Positions 54,605 to 64,000 of a stretch of DNA of 64,000 nt are shown piece by piece. The stretch is from Sphingomonas sp. SCN 67-18 (GTDB taxonomy: Bacteria > Pseudomonadota > Alphaproteobacteria > Sphingomonadales > Sphingomonadaceae), in contig NZ_MEFG01000017.1 of NCBI RefSeq assembly GCF_001724715.1, positions 1 to 64,000 of the forward strand. The letters run 5' to 3'. The notes under the pieces were generated by a model. That model saw nothing but the letters and a program-made list of their open reading frames with translations. It had not been told where the DNA came from and did not search any database. The stretch's first letter is position 1. Every line of letters starts with the position of its first letter. Both the position numbers and the translations under genes were made by a program.

Positions 54605-55720
54605 ATGATCCGTCTTGCCGGTCGCTCGCCGCTCTCGTTCATCGGCCTCATAATGGGCGGCCTGCTGCTCGCCACCGGCGGCGCGCAGGCGCAGGATTAT
54701 CGCCCGCCCTTCCATCCGGATACGCTCAAGGGTCCGCCGTCCGGCGCGCCCAATGAAGTGCTCGTGCTCGGCACGCCCCATCTTTCCGGCCTGGCCGACA
54801 GCTTTGCCCCCGAAATGCTGGCGCCACTGCTCGACCGGCTGGCGTCGTGGCGGCCCGCGGCCATCGCGACCGAAGACCTGTCCGGCCTGCAATGCGACAG
54901 CCTGCGCCGTTATCCCTCGCGCTATGCCGAAACCGTGCGCGATTACTGCCCGGATCCGGCGCCCGCCGCACGTGCAACGGGGCTGGATGTGCCCGCCGCC
55001 AATGCCGAGGCCGAAAGGCTGCTCGCGGCGCTGCCGGACGATCCGACGCCGGCGGAGCGGCGGCATCTCGCAGCGATCTTCCTCGCGGCCGGCGAGCGCG
55101 GATCGGCGCTGGTGCAATGGCTGCAGCTCCCGCTTGCCGAGCGGCGCGCGGGCGACGGGCTGAACGACGAGCTGGCCGCCGCGCTGGACAAGCTCAAGGG
55201 CCGCCGCAACGAAACCGGCCTGGTCGCCGCCGCCCTCGCCGCGCGGCTGGGGCTGGAGCGGCTGTGGAGCGTCGACGATCACTCGGCCGACACGCCGGAG
55301 GGCGCCGATCCCGCCGAACGGAAAGCCTATGCCGACGCCATCGGCCGGGCATGGGACAACCCGGCGACCGCGGCCCGCCGCGCGGAAGACCAGCGGCTCG
55401 ACGAGGGCCTGGCACGGCCGGGCGGCTTGCTCGACATGTACCGCGCGCTCAACGCCCCGGACGCGCCGATGCTGGCCTATCGGTCGGATTTCGGCGCCGC
55501 GCTCGCCGAACCGTCGCCGCAACAGTTCGGGCGCGGCTATGTCGGCTATTGGGAGACGCGCAACCTGCGCATGGTGGCCAATATCCGCGACGTGCTGGCC
55601 CGCCGCCCCGGCACCCGCCTGCTCGCCATCGTCGGCGCGTCGCACAAGGGATATTATGAAGCCTATCTGAACCAGATGCACGACGTGCGCCTGGTCGATG
55701 CCGCCAAGCTCCTGCGATAA
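54605..55720 (+). CDS. Exported DUF5694 family protein
   Basis: 371 aa with a signal peptide (MIRLAGRSPLSFIGLIMGGLLLATGGAQA, cleavage near AQA-QDY). The mature part opens with EVLVLGTPHLSGLADSF, and near the C-terminus has GYWETRNLRMVANIRDVLARRPGTRLLAIVGASHKGYYEAYL, containing a paired GTPH / GASHK pattern. The GTPHL and GASH motifs resemble the metal-binding GxxH motifs of TraB/ChaN-like proteins, but I cannot confirm any activity. Length and layout agree with DUF5694. A conspicuous inverted repeat precedes it; tRNA-Met follows convergently 11 bases after its stop. Confidence 0.72.
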   Translation: MIRLAGRSPLSFIGLIMGGLLLATGGAQAQDYRPPFHPDTLKGPPSGAPNEVLVLGTPHLSGLADSFAPEMLAPLLDRLASWRPAAIATEDLSGLQCDSLRRYPSRYAETVRDYCPDPAPAARATGLDVPAANAEAERLLAALPDDPTPAERRHLAAIFLAAGERGSALVQWLQLPLAERRAGDGLNDELAAALDKLKGRRNETGLVAAALAARLGLERLWSVDDHSADTPEGADPAERKAYADAIGRAWDNPATAARRAEDQRLDEGLARPGGLLDMYRALNAPDAPMLAYRSDFGAALAEPSPQQFGRGYVGYWETRNLRMVANIRDVLARRPGTRLLAIVGASHKGYYEAYLNQMHDVRLVDAAKLLR

Positions 55721-55731
55721 TGTGGACAGGT

Positions 55732-55808
55732 TGGTAGCGGAGGAGGGACTTGAACCCCCGACACGCGGATTATGATTCCGCTGCTCTAACCAGCTGAGCT
55801 ACTCCGCC
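55732..55808 (-). tRNA. tRNA-Met (anticodon CAT), elongator type
   Basis: A 77-base cloverleaf on the reverse strand: acceptor GGCGGAG/CTCCGCT (first pair G-T), D arm GCTCAGCTGGTTAGAGC, anticodon arm GCGGA-ATCATAA-TCCGC with anticodon CAT, T arm GGGGGTTCAAGTCCC, and encoded CCA. Features fit an elongator tRNA-Met of alphaproteobacteria rather than initiator or Ile2. Confidence 0.95.
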
Positions 55809-55937
55809 CCATGGGCCTCGCGATCGTTCGCGGTGGGCGGCCTATAAGCATAGGCAGGATTTCGGTCAACCAAGGCACGCTAGCTTGCCAACGCCCCCCC
55901 TCTCCTGCCAGAGCGGATCCGAAATGCGGGGACGGGA

Positions 55938-57176
55938 ATGACAGACAGGTACGATGTTTTGATCGTGGGCGCCGGCCATGCCGGTGCGCAGGCGGCCATC
56001 ATGCTGCGGCAGTTGAAGTTCGAGGGAACGATCGGCCTGCTCGGCGCCGAGCCCGAGGCGCCCTATGAGCGCCCGCCCCTTTCCAAGGATTATCTGGCCG
56101 GCGAGAAGGCGTTCGAGCGCCTGCTCATCCGCCCCCTTGCCTTCTGGGATGAGCGCAACGTCACCCTGCTGCTCGGCAAGCGGGTGAGCGCGGTCGACCC
56201 CGCCGGCCACAGCGTCACGCTGGGCGATGGCGAGACGATTGGATACGGTCGGCTGGTCTGGGCCACCGGCGGCACGCCGCGCCTGCTGCCCTGCCCCGGC
56301 GCGGAATGCGCGGACGTCCATGCCGTCAGGACGCGCGCGGACGTGGACCGGATGATGGCCACGCTGGACAAGGTGACCAACGTCGCCGTCGTCGGCGGCG
56401 GCTATATCGGGCTTGAAGCGGCCGCGGTGCTGACCAAGCTGGGCAAGAAAGTCACCGTGTTCGAGGCGCTGGACCGGGTGCTCGCGCGAGTCGCCGGCGA
56501 GCCGCTGTCGCGCTTCTACGAACAGGAACATCGCGATCATGGGGTGGACGTGCGCCTGTCCGTCGGCGTCGACTGCTTCACGGTCGAGAGCAACCGGCTC
56601 ACCGGCGTGCAACTGGCGGATGGCAGCCATGTCCCGGCGGATCTCGCCATCGTCGGCATCGGCATCATCCCGGAAATCGCGCCTTTGCTGGCGGCGGGCG
56701 CCGCGGGCGGCAACGGGGTGGACGTGGACGCGCATTGCCGCACCAGCCTGCCGGACGTCTTCGCCATCGGCGATTGCGCCGCGCATGAAAACCGCTTCGC
56801 CGGCGGCGCGCATATCCGCCTCGAATCGGTCCAGAACGCCAATGATCAGGCCAATGTCGCGGCCAAGGCGATCCTGGGGGATCTGACGGCTTATGATGCA
56901 GTGCCCTGGTTCTGGTCCAACCAATATGATCTGCGCCTGCAGACGGTCGGCCTCTCCATGGGCTACGACGCCACCGTGCTGCGCGGCGATGTCGCCAATC
57001 GCTCCTTCTCGCTCATCTACCTGAAGGGCGGCAGGGTGATCGCGCTGGATTGCGTCAACGCCACCAAGGATTATGTCCAGGGCCGCGCGCTGGTGCTGGC
57101 GGGCGCCACCATCGCACCGGAGGCGCTGGCGGACGCGGCAACCCCGCTGAAGGAACTTCTCGCCGCAAACGCTTGA
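55938..57176 (+). CDS. FAD-dependent ferredoxin reductase (rubredoxin/putidaredoxin-reductase type)
   Basis: 412 aa. FAD motif [37 protein letters not shown]-binding [29 protein letters not shown], and C-terminal FAD motif [12 protein letters not shown]. This is the layout of class A oxygenase-coupled ferredoxin reductases that pass electrons from NAD(P)H to a [2Fe-2S] ferredoxin, often feeding cytochrome P450 or dioxygenases. No ferredoxin or oxygenase gene is adjacent; a GST follows 62 bases downstream. A GGGGA ribosome site is just upstream of the ATG. Confidence 0.88.
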   Translation: MTDRYDVLIVGAGHAGAQAAIMLRQLKFEGTIGLLGAEPEAPYERPPLSKDYLAGEKAFERLLIRPLAFWDERNVTLLLGKRVSAVDPAGHSVTLGDGETIGYGRLVWATGGTPRLLPCPGAECADVHAVRTRADVDRMMATLDKVTNVAVVGGGYIGLEAAAVLTKLGKKVTVFEALDRVLARVAGEPLSRFYEQEHRDHGVDVRLSVGVDCFTVESNRLTGVQLADGSHVPADLAIVGIGIIPEIAPLLAAGAAGGNGVDVDAHCRTSLPDVFAIGDCAAHENRFAGGAHIRLESVQNANDQANVAAKAILGDLTAYDAVPWFWSNQYDLRLQTVGLSMGYDATVLRGDVANRSFSLIYLKGGRVIALDCVNATKDYVQGRALVLAGATIAPEALADAATPLKELLAANA

Positions 57177-57238
57177 GAAAACATGCGATCGGTGGCGTAA
57201 TCGGGCAACAACCGAAAAGCACAGGCCGGAGCGCCCCC

Positions 57239-57913
57239 ATGATCGATTTCTACACCGCCGCCACGCCCAATGGCTACAAGGTCGCCATCCTGCTGGAAGA
57301 AGCGGGCATCCCCTATACGCCGCATATCCTGAACCTTGCCGATCAGGCGCAGAAGCGACCGGAATTCCTGGCGATCAACCCCAACGGCCGCATCCCCGCC
57401 ATCGTCGACCGCGACGCCGACGATTTCGCGGTGTTCGAATCGGGCGCCATCCTGCTCTATCTGGCGGAGAAATATGGCCGCTTCCTGCCCGGCGAGGCAA
57501 AGGCGCGCAGCGTCGCCGTCCAGTGGCTAATGTGGCAGATGGGCGGCCTCGGCCCGATGATGGGTCAGTTGAACGTCTTCACCCGCTATTTCCCGGAACG
57601 CCTGCCCGCCGCCATCGAGCGCTACCAGCGGGAAAGCTATCGCCTGTTCGGCGTGCTCGAACAGCGGCTGGGCGAGGCGCCGTGGCTGGCCGGGGACGAT
57701 TACAGCATTGCGGACATGGCAAGCTGGCCGTGGGTGGCTGCCCACGCCTGGCCCGGGCTCAGCCTCAACGCCTATCCGCGCCTTGCCGAATGGCATGCCC
57801 GCATCGGGGATCGCCCCGCCGTGCAGCGCGCCATGCAGGTGCCGCCCCGCGCCGACGGCGATGAGGAAAGCCGCAGGAAACTGATCGAAACCGCCCGGAC
57901 CATGCTGGCCTGA
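57239..57913 (+). CDS. Glutathione S-transferase (YfcG/Ure2p-like)
   Basis: 224 aa. N-terminal thioredoxin-fold domain ([26 protein letters not shown] with catalytic-type Thr/Asn region; [11 protein letters not shown] with cis-Pro; [19 protein letters not shown] with the gamma-Glu-binding Glu-Ser) and an all-helical C-terminal domain ([17 protein letters not shown]). The pattern fits the Nu/YfcG group, active as disulfide reductases. It follows the ferredoxin reductase in the same direction and is convergent with kup. Confidence 0.9.
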   Translation: MIDFYTAATPNGYKVAILLEEAGIPYTPHILNLADQAQKRPEFLAINPNGRIPAIVDRDADDFAVFESGAILLYLAEKYGRFLPGEAKARSVAVQWLMWQMGGLGPMMGQLNVFTRYFPERLPAAIERYQRESYRLFGVLEQRLGEAPWLAGDDYSIADMASWPWVAAHAWPGLSLNAYPRLAEWHARIGDRPAVQRAMQVPPRADGDEESRRKLIETARTMLA

Positions 57914-57931
57914 CCGGCCGGCCGCGCCGCC

Positions 57932-59872
57932 CTATATCTCCACCTGGCTGCCCAGCTCGACCACGCGGTTGGTGGGCAGGCGGAAAAACTCCATCGCGCT
58001 TTCCGCGTTGCGCAGCATCCACGCGAACAGCTTTTCCCGCCACACCGCCATGCCCGGCCGGGCGGCGGTGAGCAGCGTCTGGCGCGCCAGGAAGAAGCTG
58101 GTGTCCATCATCCTGAACTGCGGGCCGCACCCGGTGAGGCGGACCAGCGCCGCCGGCACGTCCGGTTCCTGCATGAAGCCGTATCGGATAACGAGCCGGT
58201 GGAATCCGCGCCCCAGATCCTCCAGCGCGCAGCGCGTCTCCTGCTCCACGAACGGCTCGTCGGCAATCTTCACGGTCAGCAGGATCACCCGCTCGTGCAG
58301 CACCTTGTTATGCTTCAGATTGTGGAGCAGCGCATGGGGCACCCCGTCCGGCGTCGATGTCATGAACACCGCCGTGCCGGGCACGCGGGTGGCGGATGTG
58401 GCGGCGGATTCGATGAAGATCGACACCGGCATCGCCGCCTCGCGCATCCGCTCGATCATCAGCGTGCGGCCCTTCGACCATGTCGTCAGCAACGTGAAGG
58501 CGATGATCCCCACCATCAGCGGAAACCAGCCGCCGTCCGGCACCTTGGTCAGGTTGGCGGCAAAATAAGCGAAATCGACCGCGAAGAAGATGAACAGCAG
58601 CAGCCCGGCCAGATAACGGTTCCAGCGCCACAGGCTGAACAGCACCACCGCCAGCAGGCAGGTGTCGATCAGCATCGCCCCCGTCACCGCAATGCCATAT
58701 GCCGCCGCCAGGTTGGACGATGTCTGGAAAGTGAGCACCAGCAGCATCACCATCACCATCAGCGTCCAGTTGATGACGGGAATGTAGATCTGCCCGGCCG
58801 CCCGCGCGCTGGTGTGGGTGATGGCGAGGCGCGGGATGAAGCCCAGCTGGATCGCCTGCTGGGTCACCGAGAACGCGCCGGAGATCACCGCCTGGCTGGC
58901 GATCACCGTCGCCATGGTGGCAAGGATGACGAGCGGCAGGCGGATCGCCTCCGGCGCCAGCATGAAGAACGGGTTCTTGATCGTCTCCATCGCCATTTCG
59001 GGCGTCTGGGCAAGGATCATCGCGCCCTGCCCCAGATAGTTGAGCATCAGCGCCGGCAACACGAAGAACAGCCAGGATATGCGGATGGGATTGCGGCCGA
59101 AATGGCCCATATCGGCATAAAGCGCCTCGGCCCCGGTCACCGCCAGCACCACCGATCCCATCGCCAGGAAGGCGGCGATATCGTCGACCAGGAAGAACTG
59201 GATCGCATACCAGGGGTTCAACGCCACCAATATGCCGGGATGGGCGACGATATGGACCATGCCCAGCGCGCCGATGGCGACGAAATAGGTCAGCATGATC
59301 GGCCCGAACAACAGGCCCACCTTGGCCGTCCCGCGCGACTGGATGGCGAACAGGCCGACGAGGATGCCGATGGCCAGCGGCAGCACCAGCGGCGCGAAGC
59401 TCGCCTCCACCACGGTCAGCCCCTCCACCGCCGACAGCACGGAAATGGCGGGCGTGATCATGCTGTCGCCATAGAAAAGCGCGGTCGCGAACACGCCCAG
59501 CAGCACGATGCCGCGGGTCCACCCCTTGCCCTCGCTCTTGCGGTTGATCAGCGCCAGCAGGGCCAGGCTGCCGCCCTCGCCCTTATTGTCGGCCCGCATG
59601 ATGATGCCGACATATTTAATCGTCACCACCAGCATCATCGACCAGAAGACCAGGCTCAGCACGCCATAGATGTGCAGGGTGTCCGGGGTCAGCGGGTGGT
59701 GGCCGGCAAATGTCTCGCGAAAGGCATAGATCGGGCTGGTGCCGATATCGCCGAAGACGACGCCGACCGCGCCGACGATCAGCTTGGCGATCGCCTGATC
59801 GCCATGGCCGCGCTGATGGACGTCCTCCGCAGGGCGCGCTTCAGCCGAACCGGGTTGCTCTGGTTCGGTCAC
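57932..59872 (-). CDS. kup: Low-affinity K+ uptake permease Kup
   Basis: About 646 aa with a GTG start at 59872 ([14 protein letters not shown]); a GTG at 59908 would add 12 residues and neither has a strong ribosome site. Twelve membrane helices; hallmark [25 protein letters not shown] at the first helix, then [15 protein letters not shown] and [21 protein letters not shown]. The C-terminal cytoplasmic part (about 470-646) follows. It takes up K+ with H+. Together with the RCK channel at 15.7 kb, the window holds two unrelated K+ systems. Confidence 0.93.
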   Translation of the reverse strand: MTEPEQPGSAEARPAEDVHQRGHGDQAIAKLIVGAVGVVFGDIGTSPIYAFRETFAGHHPLTPDTLHIYGVLSLVFWSMMLVVTIKYVGIIMRADNKGEGGSLALLALINRKSEGKGWTRGIVLLGVFATALFYGDSMITPAISVLSAVEGLTVVEASFAPLVLPLAIGILVGLFAIQSRGTAKVGLLFGPIMLTYFVAIGALGMVHIVAHPGILVALNPWYAIQFFLVDDIAAFLAMGSVVLAVTGAEALYADMGHFGRNPIRISWLFFVLPALMLNYLGQGAMILAQTPEMAMETIKNPFFMLAPEAIRLPLVILATMATVIASQAVISGAFSVTQQAIQLGFIPRLAITHTSARAAGQIYIPVINWTLMVMVMLLVLTFQTSSNLAAAYGIAVTGAMLIDTCLLAVVLFSLWRWNRYLAGLLLFIFFAVDFAYFAANLTKVPDGGWFPLMVGIIAFTLLTTWSKGRTLMIERMREAAMPVSIFIESAATSATRVPGTAVFMTSTPDGVPHALLHNLKHNKVLHERVILLTVKIADEPFVEQETRCALEDLGRGFHRLVIRYGFMQEPDVPAALVRLTGCGPQFRMMDTSFFLARQTLLTAARPGMAVWREKLFAWMLRNAESAMEFFRLPTNRVVELGSQVEI

Positions 59873-60035
59873 TGAAACCGTAGCCCGCTCTTCAGCAGGA
59901 AAACACACATAACGGACGAACCGCCTTTACCCCGGAGCAAACCGGCGGCGCACTATCACGACCTGTCAGGCGCGGCAACAGCGACAGCAATCCGCGCCGG
60001 GCGTATAGCCGGCGGCGGAAAATATGGAGCAACCC

Positions 60036-61130
60036 ATGCGAGTCGGCGTCCCCCGGGAGATCAAGAATCACGAATATCGCGTCGGCCTGACCCCACCTTC
60101 GGTGGCGGAGCTGACCGCCGCCGGCCATGCGGTGACGGTGGAGACGCGGGCTGGCGCTGGAATCGACTTCGACGATGCGGAATATGTCGCGGCGGGCGCG
60201 CGGATCGCCCCCAGCGCGGCAGATGTGTTCGCCGCGTCGGACATGATCGTGAAGGTGAAGGAGCCCCAGCCCTCCGAAATCGCCCTGCTGGAGCCGCAGC
60301 ACATCCTTTTCACATACCTCCACCTCGCGCCGGACAAGGCGCAGGCGGAGGGGCTGATGAAATCCGGCGCCACCTGCATCGCCTATGAAACGGTCACGGC
60401 GCGCGATGGCTCGCTGCCGCTGCTCCGGCCGATGTCGGAAGTGGCGGGTCGCATGGCGGTGCAGGTCGGCGCGCATTATCTGGAAAAGGAACAGGGCGGG
60501 CGCGGCATCCTGCTGGGCGGCGTGCCCGGCGTCGCCCCGGCCCGCATCGCCATATTGGGCGGCGGCGTCGCGGGCGCTAACGCGGCGCAGATCGCGGTGG
60601 GGATGCGCGCGGACGTCACCGTCTACGACATCAACAACGCCCGGCTGGCGGAACTCGACATGCTGTTCGGCAACCAGATCAAGACCGCCTATGCCTCGCG
60701 CGCCGCCATCGCGGCGGCGGTCGCCCGCGCCCACCTCGTCATCGGCGCTGTGCTGGTGCCGGGCGCCGCCGCGCCGAAACTCGTCACCCGGCCGATGCTG
60801 GCCACCATGAAGCGCGGCGCGGTGCTGGTCGATATCGCGATCGATCAGGGTGGCTGCTTCGAAACCTCACGCGCCACCACCCATGACGATCCGGTTTTCA
60901 AGGTGGACGGCGTCACCCATTATTGCGTCGCCAACATGCCGGGCGCGGTCGCCCGCACCTCCGCCTTTGCGCTCAACAACGCGACCCTGCCCTTCGTGCT
61001 CAAACTGGCCCGGCTGGGCGCCGAGGCGGCGATGGCGGCCGATCCCTATCTGGCGACCGGCCTGAACGTCGCGGCGGGCAAGATCCGCCATGCCGCCGTC
61101 GCCGAGGCGCTGGGCCTGCCGCTCGGCTGA
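60036..61130 (+). CDS. ald: Alanine dehydrogenase
   Basis: 364 aa. Converts L-alanine, NAD+ and water to pyruvate, ammonia and NADH, and also runs in reverse. Start at MRVGVPREIKNHEYRVGLTP (ATG 60036, GGAGC six bases upstream), the family-specific opening. HILFTYLHLAPDKAQAEGL, the catalytic Lys/His region and the NAD motif VAGANAAQIAVGM are present, and VLVDIAIDQGGCFETSR near the C-terminus matches alanine dehydrogenase/PNT. Divergent from kup with a 163-base gap and not obviously regulated by a neighbour. Confidence 0.93.
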   Translation: MRVGVPREIKNHEYRVGLTPPSVAELTAAGHAVTVETRAGAGIDFDDAEYVAAGARIAPSAADVFAASDMIVKVKEPQPSEIALLEPQHILFTYLHLAPDKAQAEGLMKSGATCIAYETVTARDGSLPLLRPMSEVAGRMAVQVGAHYLEKEQGGRGILLGGVPGVAPARIAILGGGVAGANAAQIAVGMRADVTVYDINNARLAELDMLFGNQIKTAYASRAAIAAAVARAHLVIGAVLVPGAAAPKLVTRPMLATMKRGAVLVDIAIDQGGCFETSRATTHDDPVFKVDGVTHYCVANMPGAVARTSAFALNNATLPFVLKLARLGAEAAMAADPYLATGLNVAAGKIRHAAVAEALGLPLG

Positions 61131-61299
61131 TCCGCCTCCAGCAGGAACTTGCGCCCACAGTCCGAAAGCGCAGCGCACCCGCCGGGCAGTCGCACTGAAA
61201 CGAAAATGGCGATTGTCTGCGACCCGACGTGCGGCGTCCTGCACCGGAACCGCTTAAGGGCCCCGCTCACAGCCCGCCAAAATTGAACCGCCACCCCAG

Positions 61300-61917
61300 C
61301 TAGGGCGCGACAGCGCCGATCTGCGCCAGTCGCGCCTCCAGGTCCGCGCGCCACGGCGCATCGGGCGGGGTCCGCGCCAGCAACGCGCTCCAGATCGCCC
61401 GGGCCTGATCGATCTGGCCCGACTGGGCATAGGCAAGGCCGGTGAAAAAGGGTGGTCCGGGGTGGTCGGGCGACAGTTCCGCCGCCTTGCCGAACGCATA
61501 TTGCGCGGCGGGGCTCATCATGCCGTCGGCATGGACGACCAGCGCATTGCCAAGGCCAACCCACAGGTCCGCATTGTCGGGGTTCTCGCGCAGCCCGCTC
61601 TTGATGAAGGTCACCGCGCTGCGCGACATGCCGGCCCGCATCGCGCCGTCGGCGGCAATCAGCCAGGCCTGCGCGCTGCCGAACCGTTCGCCCATCCCCT
61701 TGCGCTGGGCGATCGCTTCCTCATCCACCGCGCCGGGGTCCACCCGCGCCGCGCGCGGACTGTCGGGCAGCGTGGGCCTGCCCTGCAGCGCATAGCCGGC
61801 AATGCCCAGCAGCAGCGTGGCCGCCACCGCCTCGAACGCGGACCGCGGCAAGCCGCCCAGCCGCCAGAGCAGCAGCGCGCTCAGCCCCGCCAGCACCAGA
61901 ATGATCAGCCAGCCCAT
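61300..61917 (-). CDS. ccmI: Cytochrome c maturation protein CcmI (TPR domain)
   Basis: 205 aa. Two N-terminal membrane helices (GWLIILVLAGLSALLLWRL, AFEAVAATLLLGIAGYAL) and a TPR-like C-terminal region (SAVTFIKSGLRENPDNADLWVGLGNALVVHADGM, GPPFFTGLAYAQSGQIDQARAIW). CcmI delivers apocytochrome c to the haem ligation complex; the short, TPR-only form seen here fits alphaproteobacterial CcmI/CycH. Its start overlaps the ccmH stop by one base, so it is the last gene of the ccm run in the window. Confidence 0.82.
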   Translation of the reverse strand: MGWLIILVLAGLSALLLWRLGGLPRSAFEAVAATLLLGIAGYALQGRPTLPDSPRAARVDPGAVDEEAIAQRKGMGERFGSAQAWLIAADGAMRAGMSRSAVTFIKSGLRENPDNADLWVGLGNALVVHADGMMSPAAQYAFGKAAELSPDHPGPPFFTGLAYAQSGQIDQARAIWSALLARTPPDAPWRADLEARLAQIGAVAP

Positions 61918-62330
61918 CAGCCGCGCCTCCGCCGGAACCGTCCCCGCGCCAGCAACCAGCCAAAGCCGACAAGCGCGACGGGCGCGGCCCATAACGGCCA
62001 TGTCACCGGCTCCACCGGCGGCGCATAGCTCACCCAATTGCCATAGCGTTCGATCAGCCAGGCGCGGATATGCTCGGGCTTCTCGCCCGCCGCGATCCGC
62101 GTCCGCACCAGCGCGCGCATGTCCCCCGCCATCTCCGCATCGCTATCGGCGATCGACTGGCCCTGGCACACCAGGCAGCGCAGCGTGTGCATCAGCGCGC
62201 TCGCCTCCGCTTCCTGCGCGGCATCGGGCAGCTGCGTGTTGGCATATTCCGCCGCCGGCATCATCGAATCCGCCAGCGCCGGGGCCGCCAGCGCCATCGC
62301 CAGCAGGATCGGCAGGCTCCTCCCCCTCAT
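61917..62330 (-). CDS. ccmH: Cytochrome c maturation thiol-disulfide protein CcmH
   Basis: 137 aa. Signal peptide (MRGRSLPILLAMALAAPALA), the LRCLVCQGQSIADSDAEMA motif with the conserved LRCxxC pair, a helical domain (MRALVRTRIAAGEKPEHIRAWLIERYGNWVSY) and a C-terminal membrane anchor (WAAPVALVGFGWLLARG). It reduces apocytochrome c or resolves its disulfides before haem attachment. It overlaps ccmG by four bases and ccmI by one. Confidence 0.94.
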   Translation of the reverse strand: MRGRSLPILLAMALAAPALADSMMPAAEYANTQLPDAAQEAEASALMHTLRCLVCQGQSIADSDAEMAGDMRALVRTRIAAGEKPEHIRAWLIERYGNWVSYAPPVEPVTWPLWAAPVALVGFGWLLARGRFRRRRG

Positions 62331-62854
62331 CGCGCCGCCTCGATCGCCGCCAATATGCCGGGAATATGCTCCGGCCGGATGTCGCCGATATGCTGGTGGC
62401 GGATGATCCCCTTGCCGTCGACGACGAAGCTTTCGGGCACCCCGGACGATCCCAGCGCGAACTGCACGCTCGACTGCGGATCCGCGCCGATGGACGCATA
62501 GGGGTTGCCGTTGCGCTTCAGGAATTGCTGCAGGTCCTGCGGCCGGTCGCGGATCGCCACGCCCTCGATCACCACGCCGCGCCGCTTCAGCTCCATCAGC
62601 ACCGGCGCCTCGGCGATGCAGGGGATGCACCAGCTAGCAAAGACGTTCAGCAGGCGCGGTTTCCCCTGCGCCAGCGCCGCGCTGCTCAGCCCGGGCCGCT
62701 CCGGCACGGCGGCGGCCAGGGTAAAGGCCGGCACCGGCTTGCCGATCATCTTCGACGTGATCTGCGTGTCCGTGGGCGAGATCAGCCCGCTCGCCACCAC
62801 CCCGAAAAACAGCAGGAACAGCCCCAGCGGCGCCCAGAGGATCCAGTGCCTCAT
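62327..62854 (-). CDS. ccmG: Thiol:disulfide interchange protein CcmG/DsbE
   Basis: 175 aa, membrane-anchored (LWAPLGLFLLFFGVVASGLI) thioredoxin-fold protein with active site FASWCIPCIAEAPVLMELKRRG and the GVPESFVVDGKGIIRHQHIG cis-Pro region. It supplies reducing power for cytochrome c haem attachment. It overlaps ccmF by four bases and ccmH by four bases, consistent with one ccmF-ccmG-ccmH-ccmI transcript. Confidence 0.94.
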   Translation of the reverse strand: MRHWILWAPLGLFLLFFGVVASGLISPTDTQITSKMIGKPVPAFTLAAAVPERPGLSSAALAQGKPRLLNVFASWCIPCIAEAPVLMELKRRGVVIEGVAIRDRPQDLQQFLKRNGNPYASIGADPQSSVQFALGSSGVPESFVVDGKGIIRHQHIGDIRPEHIPGILAAIEAAR

Positions 62855-64000
62855 GCGTAAACCGCCTTGTCGCGCGCAATCCGCTCACGCCGCAAATGCC
62901 CGATCAGCGACAGCAGCCCGCCGAAAGCGATCAGCGCCGCCCCGCCCCAGATCAGCGTGACGAAGGGCTTCCACCACAGCCTCAGCTGCCAGCGCCCCTG
63001 CTCGTCGGACCGGCCGAGCACCACATAGAGCTGCCCGTCCAGCCGGGTGACGATGGACGCTTCGGACGTCTCGGTGGGCGGCGACGAGAATGTCCGCGCC
63101 TGCGGGTGCAGGGTGAACGGCTTGCCGTCGCCCCGCCGCGCGACCAGCGTGCCCTCCAGCGCGGTCCAGTTCGGCCCGGCAATCGGCTCCACCCCGTCGA
63201 AACGGATGTTGAACGGCCCCACCGAATGCACCTCGCCGGGCCGCGCCGCGACCAGCGATTCCTTGATGAAGGCGCTCTCGCTCGCCATGCCGGCCAGGCT
63301 TACCGCCACGCCGAAATGAGCGATCACCATGCCCCATGTGAACATCGGCGTGCGGCGCAGGTTGCGCTTCCACAGCGGCGCCACGCTCGCCGCGCCGACG
63401 CCGAAGGCCAGCACCAGCCCCAGCAGCGGCAACAGCCCGATCGGCGGCGCGAACAGCACGACCGCCAGCAGCGCAACCGCCGCGATCAGGATCGGCAGCG
63501 CAATGCGCCGCGACACCTCGGCCACCTTGTCCCGCCGCCAGCGCATCAGCGGCCCCGCCGCCATGATCGCCACCATCACCAGCGCCACCGGCCCGGCGGC
63601 GGCGTTGAAATAGGGCGGGCCGACCGACAATTTCTCGCCGCTCACCGCCTCCACCGCCAGCGGATAGAGCGTGCCCACCAGCACGATGCCCAAAATCGCG
63701 GAAAGCAGCAGGTTGTTGACCACCAGCGCGCCCTCGCGGCTCACCGGCTCGAACTGCGAACCCTCCCGCACCGTGCCGACGCGCAGTCCGAACAGCGCCA
63801 ACGCCCCGCCGATGTAAAGGGCGAGCAACGCCAGGATGAAGCTGCCACGCTGCGGATCGACGGCAAAGCTGTGCACGCTGGTCAAGATGCCGGAGCGGAC
63901 GAGGAAGGTGCCGACCATCGACATGGAGAAAGCGACCACCGCCAGCATCACCGTCCATGCGCGCAGCCCGTCGCGCGTCGCCAGCACGGTCACGGAATGG
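62851..64000 (-). CDS. ccmF: Cytochrome c haem lyase subunit CcmF (partial, N-terminus off the right edge)
   Basis: About 382 residues of the C-terminal part are visible; the frame stays open to the window end. It shows many membrane helices, including SILTSVHSFAVDPQRGSFILALLALY (the haem-binding WWD-family region context), GALVVNNLLLSAILGIVLVGTLYPL, and a periplasmic domain (GPFNIRFDGVEPIAGPNW, RTFSSPPTETSEA) ending in PFVTLIWGGAALIAFGGLLSLIGH. CcmF attaches haem to apocytochrome c. First gene seen of the ccm run; ccmE and others should lie beyond the window. Confidence 0.94.
   Translation of the reverse strand, partial: HSVTVLATRDGLRAWTVMLAVVAFSMSMVGTFLVRSGILTSVHSFAVDPQRGSFILALLALYIGGALALFGLRVGTVREGSQFEPVSREGALVVNNLLLSAILGIVLVGTLYPLAVEAVSGEKLSVGPPYFNAAAGPVALVMVAIMAAGPLMRWRRDKVAEVSRRIALPILIAAVALLAVVLFAPPIGLLPLLGLVLAFGVGAASVAPLWKRNLRRTPMFTWGMVIAHFGVAVSLAGMASESAFIKESLVAARPGEVHSVGPFNIRFDGVEPIAGPNWTALEGTLVARRGDGKPFTLHPQARTFSSPPTETSEASIVTRLDGQLYVVLGRSDEQGRWQLRLWWKPFVTLIWGGAALIAFGGLLSLIGHLRRERIARDKAVYA

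Noticed and set aside
58199-59875. Long open frame antisense to kup
   Set aside because: Gln/His/Arg-rich shadow frame; kup on the other strand has the full family sequence.

Overview
The window is a 64 kb piece of a GC-rich alphaproteobacterial chromosome, most likely from the order Sphingomonadales. This is inferred from gene content and order: two exported proteins with a PEPxxWA-type PEP-CTERM tail, exosortase A (XrtA)-associated genes, an RcdA/DUF1465 protein, a DksA with a single zinc-finger cysteine, and the alphaproteobacterial run pckA / chvI-chvG-hprK-rapZ-manX-ptsH. Genes are densely packed, often with 1-4 base start/stop overlaps. I saw no insertion sequence, prophage, CRISPR array or rRNA operon. 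There is one tRNA (Met, CAT).

Layout. 1-3 kb: two small membrane proteins, an exported S10 serine carboxypeptidase and an exported thioredoxin-like protein. 3-9.6 kb: a complete five-enzyme histidine degradation locus (hutF divergent from hutI-hutH-hutG-hutU) with a perfect 18-bp palindrome in the divergent promoter; no hutC repressor gene is present. 9.8-13.3 kb: Rrf2 regulator, nitronate monooxygenase, RcdA, two DUF465 proteins, a PilZ protein and DksA. 13.6-16.8 kb: serS-surE and a K+ channel. 16.8-25.5 kb: a PEP-CTERM protein, rimO, a Baeyer-Villiger-type monooxygenase, an M17 aminopeptidase, a MarR-NlpC/P60-argC cluster and mltG. 25.5-29 kb: fatty-acid synthesis genes fabD-fabG-acpP-fabF. 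29-30.5 kb: rpsF-rpsR-rplI with a strong terminator. 30.5-37.4 kb: pckA divergent from the ChvG/ChvI two-component system, followed by the regulatory PTS genes and an rRNA methyltransferase. 37.4-41.8 kb: rmuC, and def and recR divergent from fmt-truA.

41.8-49.4 kb is the most unusual part. It is an abbreviated XrtA-associated exopolysaccharide locus: an acyl-CoA ligase, a PLP decarboxylase, a very short Wzz-like membrane protein, a BY-kinase, an XrtA-associated ATPase and an asparagine-synthetase-like amidotransferase, with a divergent acyl carrier protein. Exosortase itself and most polysaccharide genes are absent. The amidotransferase has lost the hallmark residues of both catalytic domains, and the Wzz-like protein lacks its periplasmic domain.

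49.4-64 kb: trxB; a TonB receptor divergent from a His-rich CDF metal transporter around a Zur-like box; a second PEP-CTERM protein; a DUF5694 protein; tRNA-Met; a ferredoxin reductase-GST pair; kup; ald; and a cytochrome c maturation cluster (ccmF-ccmG-ccmH-ccmI) that runs off the right edge.

Most genes are ordinary core metabolism. I did not find a clearly new defence or mobile system. The best leads are the degenerate XrtA-associated locus, the palindromic operators, and two sharply AT-rich patches inside GC-rich genes.
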